From assembly GCA_031266095.1 (NCBI GenBank), contig JAISBR010000186.1, forward strand, positions 1 through 7,075: a DNA stretch of 7,075 nucleotides, in the 5' to 3' direction. Origin of the DNA: Treponema sp. (GTDB taxonomy: Bacteria > Spirochaetota > Spirochaetia > Treponematales > Breznakiellaceae). The stretch's first letter is position 1, and the number at the start of each line of letters is the position of its first letter. The notes below the pieces were generated by a model. It did not search any database and had not been told where the DNA came from. It worked only from the letters and a program-made list of their open reading frames with translations. Position numbers and translations under genes: made by a program. Shown one piece after another: positions 1 through 5,569 of the stretch.

Positions 1-2
1 TG

Positions 3-173
3 TATTATAAAGAAGTTCCGATATTGGTATTTTTTGCATTTTTATTGGCATTTGTGGGTTTTACCGGAACACTATGCTGGGCATTATTCGGTTCAGTATT
101 CAGTATATTGTTTAATAAGTACTCTCAAAAAAATAAATGCTACATATTGCGCACCGAAGGTTGTAGCGTATAA
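3..173 (+). pseudogene. LysE/RhtB-family amino-acid exporter, C-terminal end only (probably truncated)
   Basis: Only the 3' end lies in the window, open from the left edge to TAA at 171-173. It reads two hydrophobic stretches joined by a GFTGTLCWALFGSVF segment, the pattern of the last two membrane helices of LysE/RhtB exporters, where a conserved W precedes an FG pair. Family members normally finish with another short hydrophobic segment after the NKYS-like turn. Here the reading changes at about 125-137 into polar, unrelated residues (NKCYILRTEGCSV) that lie antisense to the end of the transposase remnant at 140. I infer that an insertion element replaced the natural C terminus. Family assignment is moderate because only 56 residues are visible; the substrate (an amino acid in this family) cannot be told. 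Confidence 0.55.
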
Positions 174-535
174 TTCCAATTCTTGTTGAATTTGTCCCCC
201 TGTAGTCTTATCTTTGACATCTGTTCATCAGTTATATGAACGCCCAAGTCGTACTTATTAGAGTCTAATTGGCATCGGACTCTGAGACCGGTTCGGGCCC
301 TGGTATTGCTTATCAAATCTACAACGGTTTGATAATCGGTCAAGGGCACCCCTCGCCAGTTCATGCTGATGAACGAAAATAAACAATGTTCTATTTTGTT
401 CCACCTTGCTTGTCCCCAGCGGATAATGGCAGGCCCGAATCGGAATATCGATTTCATTCGATAATATATGCAGCTCGTATTTCCATTGCCTCCTCCGGAA
501 ACCGTTAGAACTTTCCCCTTCTTGTGTCACTCTTT
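140..535 (-). pseudogene. ISAzo13-type (Rhodopirellula-type) transposase, C-terminal remnant with frameshift
   Basis: Read on the minus strand, the upstream frame gives EGESSNGFRRRQWKYEL and later ACHYPLGTSK, and a second frame continues with WNKIEHCLFSFISMNWRG and LTDYQTVVDLISNT, ending with NWNYTLQPSVRNM. This order matches the C-terminal part of the ISAzo13 DDE transposase family: a GGSNG-R-WK block, then CHYPPGTSKWNKIEHRLFSFI, then the TGL and NYT blocks. The two frames join at GTSK/WNK, where one extra base at about 402-407 breaks the frame. The N-terminal half and the first catalytic residues are missing. The element edge falls inside the neighbouring exporter gene at about 125-140. Upstream of 535 the same frame stays readable for a while but I could not align it to the family. 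Dead remnant; family call is good. Confidence 0.72.
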
Positions 536-540
536 TCCCC

Positions 541-660
541 CGTTTTTATAGACTCCCAATACCTCTTTTTTTATCGAAAACCCCATACAGCCCTCCGATC
601 CCTCCATCGGCTATGAGAATGGACCTACCCCCATCCGGTAGATAAAAAGATAAACGGGAA
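541..660. other. Unassigned spacer between transposase remnants
   Basis: No supported gene lies here. A minus-strand reading frame crosses it (contains ILIADGGIGG), but it is proline- and arginine-rich further on and is mostly the antisense of the IS3-type remnant. No clear terminator, tRNA or repeat was seen. It may contain eroded ends of the flanking elements. Confidence 0.4.
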
Positions 661-662
661 AT

Positions 663-947
663 ATAACAGAAGGAGAGAAAAAGACGGGAGAGAAAGACAG
701 TGAACGGCGGGTATACACCACGGAGTTCAAAGCCGGGGCGGTAGCGCCGGCCGAAAAACACGGGAAACCGGTAAGCCATGTTGCGGCGGATTTGGGTATT
801 AACGAAAATGTGTTGTACCGGCGGATACAGCGGGCACGGGAATCGGCCGGTATCGGGTTGCCGGCGTTTCCCGGACACGAACGACCGAGGGACGAGGAAC
901 CGGCCCGCCCGCGGAAAGAAAACAAGGCTCTGCGGGAGGCCGTGTGA
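663..947 (+). pseudogene. IS3-family OrfA (helix-turn-helix transposase subunit), decayed
   Basis: The frame from 663 to the TGA at 945-947 reads RRVYTTEFKAGAVAPAEK, then GKPVSHVAADLGINENVLYR, then GLPAFPGHERPRDEE and ALREAV. This is the characteristic OrfA of IS3-group elements: an N-terminal helix-turn-helix (YT-EFK, VA-LGIN--LYRW) followed by the FPGHGRPRDEEL linker and the start of the leucine-zipper helix. The usual start codon appears mutated to ATA at 663, after which TEGEKK follows. The conserved continuation after ALREA (NEILKKA in the family) is absent, so the gene is cut at about 938-945. No OrfB (the DDE subunit) follows; an IS66 fragment does. Non-functional remnant. Confidence 0.75.
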
Positions 948-952
948 AATGA

Positions 953-1167
953 ATCGGCGGTGGAAAAGACTTGGTTGGAGTTGTCCATGTAGGCTGCTTC
1001 GCGCACATGGGAAGAAAATTTTTCGAAGCCATGAAAATAACGACACAGCCGGGTCTTGCGGATGCGGCGCTCTCCCGGATAAAAGGATTATACACGGTAG
1101 AGCGTGAATTGCGGGAACGGTTGTAAAGATAAAAAAGATAAGCGTTGAGGAATTTGCGGAGCAACGG
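953..1167 (+). pseudogene. IS66-family transposase (TnpC) internal fragment, frameshifted
   Basis: The frame starting near 953 reads VVHVGCFAHMGRKFFEAMK and then GLADAALSRIKGLYTVEREL to a stop at 1124-1126. A second frame, one base off, continues with KIKKISVEEFAEQR to about 1167. Together they match the internal region of IS66 TnpC, with the hallmark GC(F/W)AHARRKF block, a YxxE helix and the EEF-R stretch. In the hallmark block the usual ARR has become MGR. The frameshift sits at about 1117-1126, next to an A-rich run. Both ends are abrupt: the IS3 remnant on the left, the Rpn pseudogene, in opposite orientation, on the right. About 70 residues of a protein that usually exceeds 500 remain. 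Dead fragment. Confidence 0.7.
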
Positions 1168-1171
1168 TGAG

Positions 1172-1752
1172 TATATCATGGGGTTCTTTTCCGCTATCAT
1201 CTTAAACTCCTCTTCCGTCTCCGCCTTTAAAAAACGCAGCCAGTCCATTAACCTGCCTTCCCCGTCCGGTGGCAGACGTTCTGGATTCAGCACGTGGATC
1301 TCCATCAGATCGTTAAAGGGAAAATGTTCCTCCTGTTCCAGCATTTGGAATACCGTGTGGCACCGTGTAGATTCGGGGATAAAATCGTAATCCGTGATGA
1401 CAATGGAAACGGTCTGTTTGAGATCGACATAGTCCTCCCCTCCCTATCTGTTCGGTGACCATGTTCGAGAGGTAATAGCTTATCCGGGAGCGCATTTCCG
1501 GTATGTCGGAAACCTGTATTTCTATATTCGGAAACCTTCCACTGCTGGTACGCAGTTTTACGTCCAGGATTTCCAGCTTGTCGCCGCGGAATTCCCGCTT
1601 GAACTGGGATCCGTGATGGTTAATTCCTCGAATTCCTCATCGGCGAGTCCGGGGAGGACGGCCTTAAGGAAATCCGCCAGGATGTTTTTACTGCGCTGAT
1701 CGCCGAACAGGAGCTTAAAGGCAAAGTCAATCTTTGGCAGCATGAGGTTCAT
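1172..1752 (-). pseudogene. Rpn-family PD-(D/E)XK nuclease ('PD-(D/E)XK transposase'), two frameshifts and C-terminal truncation
   Basis: Starting at the ATG complementary to 1750-1752, the minus strand reads MNLMLPKIDFAFKLLFGDQR, the typical Rpn N terminus. Two one-base losses must be restored: one at about 1605-1608 (after TITDP), one in the C-run at 1437-1444 (after TEQIG). The repaired product carries LEILDVKLRT and NIEIQV, the D and E-x-Q of the PD-(D/E)XK nuclease core, then EMRSRISYYLSNMVTEQIG, DYDFIPEST, FQMLEQEEHFPFNDLMEIH and LRFLKAETEEEFKMIAEKN. About 193 residues remain; the family is usually near 300, so roughly the last third is missing, replaced by the antisense of the IS66 fragment. 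Rpn proteins are recombination-promoting DNA nucleases, often multicopy. A promoter still sits directly before the start. The frameshifts could be sequencing errors, the truncation hardly so. Confidence 0.8.
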
Positions 1753-1759
1753 GGTTGAA

Positions 1760-1768
1760 AGTATACCA
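1760..1768 (-). promoter_or_regulatory. Extended -10 promoter of the Rpn gene (leaderless arrangement)
   Basis: On the minus strand the sequence TGGTATACT fits an extended -10 (TGn followed by a TATAAT-like hexamer). Exactly 7 bases separate it from the ATG, so transcription would begin at or next to the start codon, and there is no room for a ribosome-binding site. No good -35 hexamer is seen, as is common with extended -10 promoters. The same nine bases at the same distance precede the regulator gene at 4544. Confidence 0.5.
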
Positions 1769-1774
1769 CAAAGC

Positions 1775-1806
1775 CTCAAAATCCAGCATGGATGCAGGAT
1801 TTTGGG
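1775..1806. repeat. 32-base imperfect palindrome between the Rpn gene and cbiM
   Basis: Arms CAAAATCC (1777-1784) and GGATTTTG (1797-1804) are perfectly complementary; inside lies one A-A mismatch on each side and then GCAT-GG-ATGC. C1775-G1806 and a T-G wobble extend it. As RNA it would form a stem with a four-base loop, A-rich on the left arm and T-rich on the right, like a bidirectional terminator. However, it lies between two divergent genes and just upstream of the Rpn promoter, so it terminates neither. A DNA-binding site or a dispersed palindromic repeat are the alternatives. Confidence 0.6.
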
Positions 1807-1936
1807 TTGACGGTCTTGCGGGTTTGTGCGATCCTTACCGGGGATTACGAAGGTTCTGCATTCTGTCATGAAGACGTGATAAGGGGAATTTGAGCGGATT
1901 CAGGTTCTCCGCCAAATCAATTTTTGGGGGCGTATC

Positions 1937-2938
1937 ATGCATATGGCAGATGCTTTACTTTCACCGCCGGTGGGCGCGGTAATGCTCGCGGCGGGGGCCG
2001 CGGCTGTCGGCGTTTCGGTTAAGAAAATCAGCTCCGGCGGACTGGACGAGAAAAAGATCCCGATGATGGGCGTCCTGGGGGCTTTTGTCTTTGCCGGGCA
2101 GATGATCAACTTTACGATTCCCGGTACGGGGTCTTCGGGACATATCGGTGGTGGCGTGCTGCTCGCGGCGGTTCTGGGGTCCTTTCCGGCGCTTATCACG
2201 CTGGCGAGCGTGCTGCTGATCCAGTGCCTGTTTTTCGCGGACGGCGGGCTCCTCGCCTACGGCTGCAACGTCATCAACATGGCGGTAAGCTCGTGCCTTG
2301 TAGCCTTTCCCCTTATCTACAAGCCTATCACCGCAAGGGGCCTTACTAAAAAGACGATCACCCTCGCGTCGATCCTGGCCGTTGTAATCGGCCTACAGCT
2401 TGGCGCGTTCGGCGTGGTGCTGGAAACCCTGGTTTCCGGCGTGACCGAGCTGTCCTTTGGGACCTTTGTCCTGCTGATGCAGCCGATTCACCTGGCGATC
2501 GGCCTCGTGGAAGGCCTTGTCACGGCGGCGGTGTTGTGTTTCGTCCACAGCGCCCGCCCTGAACTGCTCGAGGGCGCGGTATCCGGCGGCAAAGTGGAGG
2601 GTCTTCGGATCGGCGCCGTTATTGCCGTATTTGCCGTTCTCTCGGCCCTTGTTGCGGGGGGGCTCTCCATTTTCGCGTCCTCCAACCCGGACGGCCTGGA
2701 ATGGGCGATGGAAAAAACCGCCGGGACCGCGGAGTTTGAACGGGAGGGCCCGGTTTTCCGGGCCGCCGCCGAAACGGTTGAAAAAACCGCCTTCCTCTCC
2801 GGCTATGCCCTGAAAAACGGCGCCGGCTCCGGCGGCGAAACGGCCCTGGCCGGCATTGTCGGCAGCCTTATCACGGTAATCCTCGCGGGCGGGGCGGGAC
2901 TGCTCGTTCGCCGGGCGCGGAAAAGGAAAGCCACCTAG
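1937..2938 (+). CDS. cbiM: Cobalt/nickel ECF transporter substrate-binding component, CbiM fused to a PDGLE (CbiN-like) domain
   Basis: 333-residue membrane protein that should capture Co2+ or Ni2+ for import. It begins MHMADALLSPPVG; in this family the free N terminus and His2 bind the metal together with a His in the GTSxH-GG loop, here His69 in GTGSSGHIGGG. Further family marks are DGGLLAYGCNVINM (102-115) and PIHLAIGLVEG (183-193). After several hydrophobic helices, residues 225-333 form a second module: a helix, an external loop with PDGLEW (251-256), and a last helix before a basic tail, the CbiN/PDGLE arrangement that normally is a separate small subunit. Start chosen at 1937 because it gives the essential MH; a GGGGG run six bases upstream may serve the ribosome. 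No clear promoter or riboswitch was recognised upstream. First gene of the operon. Cobalt versus nickel cannot be decided from sequence. Confidence 0.9.
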   Translation: MHMADALLSPPVGAVMLAAGAAAVGVSVKKISSGGLDEKKIPMMGVLGAFVFAGQMINFTIPGTGSSGHIGGGVLLAAVLGSFPALITLASVLLIQCLFFADGGLLAYGCNVINMAVSSCLVAFPLIYKPITARGLTKKTITLASILAVVIGLQLGAFGVVLETLVSGVTELSFGTFVLLMQPIHLAIGLVEGLVTAAVLCFVHSARPELLEGAVSGGKVEGLRIGAVIAVFAVLSALVAGGLSIFASSNPDGLEWAMEKTAGTAEFEREGPVFRAAAETVEKTAFLSGYALKNGAGSGGETALAGIVGSLITVILAGGAGLLVRRARKRKAT

Positions 2939-3774
2939 TGGGACCGTTCCACAAGGCCGGCGGCGGTATCGATCATCTTGAACGGCTGAGCCGCGGCGAT
3001 TCGTTCATCCATGGTTTGCATCCCGCGGCGAAAGGCATTGTAACCCTGGGTTATATTGTTGCCGTCGTATCGGTACCGCCCGCCAGTCTCAGCGCCCTTG
3101 TTCCCTTTCTCTTCTATCCGGCGCTGGCCGCCCCGGCGTCCGGCGCACCGTGGAAACTTCTCTTTGCCCGGCTTGCGCCCGTTCTTCCTTTTGTGTCCTT
3201 CTTCGGCCTTTCCAACCTCATGCTGATGCGGGAACCTGCCTTTACGCTCAACCTGTTCAGCGAAGCGTTCACCGTTACCGGGGGCATGGTCTTCTTCGCG
3301 GCGCTCCTCCTTAAAACGACACTCACCGTGTTTGCCCTGCTCCTGCTCATGGCGGCAACGCCGTTCTGCGAGATCGCGGAGTGCGTTACCGCGCCCCCGG
3401 CATTCCGGGTATTCGGCCTGCAGATCATCCTGACGATGCGTTACATTACCACCCTGCTGGACGAGGCGGAGGCGATGTGGACGGCGTACGCCCTGCGGTC
3501 GCCGGGGGCAAAGGCGGTTCGGATGAAAGACATGGGCCCGTTCATGGGGCAGCTCCTCCTGCGCAGTTTTGACCGGGCGGAACGGGTATTCTGCGCGATG
3601 AAGTGCCGGGGATTCGCCGGCGTTTACCGGGGCGCCTCGCGGAAGCGTTTTACCCGTACCGCGGCGGGGGCGTTCACGCCGGTCAACCTTGCCTATGTGG
3701 TACTCAGCCTGGGGGTTTTCGGTCTGCTGCGGTGGTGTAACCTGAGCGTGCTGCTGGGAAAACTGTTTTTATAA
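2938..3774 (+). CDS. cbiQ: ECF transporter transmembrane (T) component, CbiQ family
   Basis: 278-residue integral membrane protein coupling the metal-binding component to the ATPase. Hydrophobic segments lie at about 34-65, 77-95, 113-140 and 250-277. The HPAAKG at 28-33 corresponds to the DPR-K motif before the first helix. The cytoplasmic coupling helices carry AYALRSPG (183-190) and AMKCRGF (220-226), the two A-x-x-x-R-G type motifs that insert into the ATPase grooves; the first has S where G is usual. The start is GTG, overlapping the cbiM stop by one base (TAGTG), so translation is probably coupled. Its own TAA overlaps the cbiO ATG by one base. The first twenty residues are polar, as usual in the family. 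Length fits CbiQ (about 220-280). Confidence 0.9.
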   Translation: MGPFHKAGGGIDHLERLSRGDSFIHGLHPAAKGIVTLGYIVAVVSVPPASLSALVPFLFYPALAAPASGAPWKLLFARLAPVLPFVSFFGLSNLMLMREPAFTLNLFSEAFTVTGGMVFFAALLLKTTLTVFALLLLMAATPFCEIAECVTAPPAFRVFGLQIILTMRYITTLLDEAEAMWTAYALRSPGAKAVRMKDMGPFMGQLLLRSFDRAERVFCAMKCRGFAGVYRGASRKRFTRTAAGAFTPVNLAYVVLSLGVFGLLRWCNLSVLLGKLFL

Positions 3775-4487
3775 TGCTGCGGGTTCAAAATCTCTCCGTC
3801 GAATATCCGCATACCCAGCTGGGCCATGTGCTTGAAGATGTGAGCTTCGATGCCGGAGCCGGTGAACGGATCGCGTTACTCGGCGCCAACGGCGCGGGGA
3901 AGTCCACGCTGCTCCTCTCCCTCCTGGGGATACTGCCCATTCATGGGGGTTCCGTCGAGATCTGCGGCGTCAAACTTGAAAAATCTTCCCTGGCTGAAGT
4001 GCGGGCGCGGGCGGGCCTGGTCTTTCAGAACCCGGACGACCAGCTTTTTATGAGTACGGTCCGGGAAGACCTGTTATTCGGACCGCTGAACTATGGCCGG
4101 GACAAGGCCGGTGACGGAACCGGACTTGAAGACAAGGCCGAATCTCTCCTGCGCTCCCTCGGCATCGGCCATTTGAAAGACCGTATGAGCCACAAACTTT
4201 CCGGCGGGGAAAAGCGGCTTGCCGCCCTTGCCGCAGTACTTATCATGGAGCCCCAGGTTCTGCTGCTCGACGAACCGACCGCCTTTCTCGACCCCCGGGG
4301 CAGGCGCGCTCTTACAAAAATCCTCGCGGCGCTGCCCCAGACCATGCTCATCGCTACCCATGATACCGCTTTTGTCGAGGCCCTGAGCTCCCGGGCGATC
4401 GTGTTGCACCGGGGAAGCATCTGCGCCGACGGCCCGGCGGAATCCATCCTTCACAATGAAAAACTGCTGGAGGAATGCGGCCTGTAA
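3774..4487 (+). CDS. cbiO: ECF transporter ATP-binding (A) component, CbiO family
   Basis: 237-residue ABC ATPase powering cobalt/nickel import. All motifs are present: Walker A GANGAGKST (37-45), Q-loop FQNPDDQLF (84-92; the Q-NPDDQ form typical of ECF ATPases), signature LSGGEKR (142-148), Walker B VLLLDEP (162-168) with catalytic Glu167, D-loop FLD (171-173) and switch His196 in ATHD. Only one ATPase gene is present, so a homodimer is expected, as in other CbiMNQO systems. The ATG overlaps the cbiQ stop (TAATG). Length is a little shorter than many EcfA proteins (about 270), lacking their extended C-terminal domain. Last gene of the three-gene unit; a weak hairpin follows at 4474-4498. Confidence 0.93.
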   Translation: MLRVQNLSVEYPHTQLGHVLEDVSFDAGAGERIALLGANGAGKSTLLLSLLGILPIHGGSVEICGVKLEKSSLAEVRARAGLVFQNPDDQLFMSTVREDLLFGPLNYGRDKAGDGTGLEDKAESLLRSLGIGHLKDRMSHKLSGGEKRLAALAAVLIMEPQVLLLDEPTAFLDPRGRRALTKILAALPQTMLIATHDTAFVEALSSRAIVLHRGSICADGPAESILHNEKLLEECGL

Positions 4488-4515
4488 GCGGCATGGGCCG
4501 CCGGTCAAAAAATTT
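4474..4515 (+). terminator. Possible weak terminator after cbiO
   Basis: GCGGCC at the end of cbiO can pair with GGCCGC around 4492-4498, or alternatively the shorter GCGGC/GCCGC with loop ATGG. A T-run (ATTTTT) follows, but about 15 bases after the stem rather than directly. Not a canonical terminator, so read-through from the transporter operon into the regulator gene is possible. Confidence 0.25.
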
Positions 4516-4527
4516 TTCGCACTATTC

Positions 4528-4536
4528 TGGTATACT
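4528..4536 (+). promoter_or_regulatory. Extended -10 promoter of the WYL regulator (leaderless arrangement)
   Basis: TGGTATACT ends 7 bases before the ATG at 4544. It is identical in sequence and spacing to the element in front of the Rpn gene. There is no plausible -35 box and no purine-rich ribosome site between it and the ATG, suggesting a transcript that begins at or very near the start codon. It supports 4544 as the real start. Confidence 0.5.
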
Positions 4537-4543
4537 TACGGAT

Positions 4544-5569
4544 ATGAAACGTCCAAATCCGCGGGCTGTAAAAAAAGAGCGCAGATCCCAAAGCGGCGGT
4601 ACCAGACCCATGCTAAGCCGGATCTACTTTATTGACCGGAAGATCGCATCGGGGAATTATCCCAGTACCCGGCAATTGGCGGAAGAGTACGAAGTGGGAA
4701 CGGCCACTATCAGCCGGGGCATTGAATTTTTGCGGGACAGAATGGGGGCGCCCCTTGAATACGACAGCCGCCGCCGGGGTTATTACTACTCGGAGAAAGA
4801 CTACCGCCTGCCCGGCGCCTTTTCCCGGCCTGAAGACATGCTGGCTCTGGGGATGGTCAAAAGCCTTATCACCCTTTATCAGGACACGCCCCTGTATTCC
4901 GTAAGCAAGGAACTTTTGGATACGATTACTGCGCCCCTTGCCGCCGGCGAAGGGGCGGAAATATCCTGGTATGAGGACCGAATCGTTGTGCCCCCCGTGG
5001 CAGCGGCCCCGGTTCCCGCTAACGTTTGGGATACCATTACGGCGGGCCTCAGGGAAAACCGGATCATCACCTTTGAATATCTTGGTTTAAACGACGAAAA
5101 GTATCTTCCCCGCCGGGCCCGGCCCTATCAGCTTCTTTTTGATAACGGCCTCTGGTTCCTGTACGCTTATGCCGAAGAACGAAGGGCCGTAAGGGTCTTT
5201 TCCCTTCCCCGGATAAAAAATCCGGTCCTCACCGGGGATTTTTTCAAACTTCCCGCCAATTTTGATTGCCGGAAAAACAACGGGGACAGCCGCTTTGGCA
5301 TTTTTGCCGGCGGAAAAAAACAGCGCTACCGTATCGCTCTGTATGAAGAGGCCGTTCCCTGGGCCGCGGACCGTCAATGGGCGGCGGATCAACGTATCGA
5401 AACAAAGAATGGCCGATGTATCCTGAGTTTCTCCAGCGCCCAGTTTAACAAGGTACTGGAATGGGTCTTGTCCCAGGGCTGCGCGGCAAAGCCTCTGGAG
5501 CCAAAAGAACTGGTCGATGCCTGGAAGAACAATGTTCGGGAAATGGGAAAGATGGCGGATTTGAGCTAA
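4544..5569 (+). CDS. WYL-domain transcriptional regulator (winged helix plus WYL)
   Basis: 341-residue predicted regulator. Residues 23-65 form a winged helix of the HTH-11/DeoR type: RIYFIDRKIASGNYPSTRQL, then EEYEVGTATISRGIEFLRDR, the recognition helix; the usual SRDIEFLR has G for D. LEYDSRRRGYYY (71-82) is the wing. A WYL domain follows at about 163-235: NRIITFEYLG, then RRARPYQLLFDNGLWFLYAY and RVFSLPRI. The name-giving W-Y-L is W-F-L (204-206). The tail (260-335) resembles the C-terminal WCX extension, ending in LEWVLSQGCAAKPLEPKELV. WYL domains sense small ligands or nucleic acid; the ligand here is unknown. I chose ATG 4544 over an in-frame 4475 codon inside cbiO because of the promoter at 4528-4536. 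Proximity to cbiMQO allows, but does not show, control of metal uptake. Confidence 0.85.
   Translation: MKRPNPRAVKKERRSQSGGTRPMLSRIYFIDRKIASGNYPSTRQLAEEYEVGTATISRGIEFLRDRMGAPLEYDSRRRGYYYSEKDYRLPGAFSRPEDMLALGMVKSLITLYQDTPLYSVSKELLDTITAPLAAGEGAEISWYEDRIVVPPVAAAPVPANVWDTITAGLRENRIITFEYLGLNDEKYLPRRARPYQLLFDNGLWFLYAYAEERRAVRVFSLPRIKNPVLTGDFFKLPANFDCRKNNGDSRFGIFAGGKKQRYRIALYEEAVPWAADRQWAADQRIETKNGRCILSFSSAQFNKVLEWVLSQGCAAKPLEPKELVDAWKNNVREMGKMADLS

Noticed and set aside
590..640. ILIADGGIGG, reminiscent of the ITADGGGSNG block of ISAzo13 transposases
   Set aside because: The real counterpart of that block (EGESSNGFRRRQWK) is found at about 480-525 in correct order, and nothing around 590-640 aligns further.
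546..1046. 166-codon and 131-codon minus-strand frames
   Set aside because: They lie antisense to the recognisable IS3 OrfA and have low-quality, Pro/Arg/Phe-rich composition.
799..1344. 181-codon minus-strand frame, seemingly a complete protein
   Set aside because: Its first third is the C-terminal part of the Rpn gene; the rest is the antisense of the IS66 and IS3 remnants, as the plus-strand protein matches show.
1753..1936. Cobalamin or NiCo riboswitch before cbiM
   Set aside because: No B12-box-like GCCACT motif and no recognisable four-way NiCo fold was found by eye. A short hairpin GCGGA/TCCGC at 1894-1912 followed by ATTTTT exists, but is too weak to call an attenuator.
4475..4543. 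Longer start for the WYL regulator inside cbiO
   Set aside because: It would add 23 residues encoded across the cbiO end and the promoter at 4528-4536; the sequence there is not family-like and no ribosome site precedes it.
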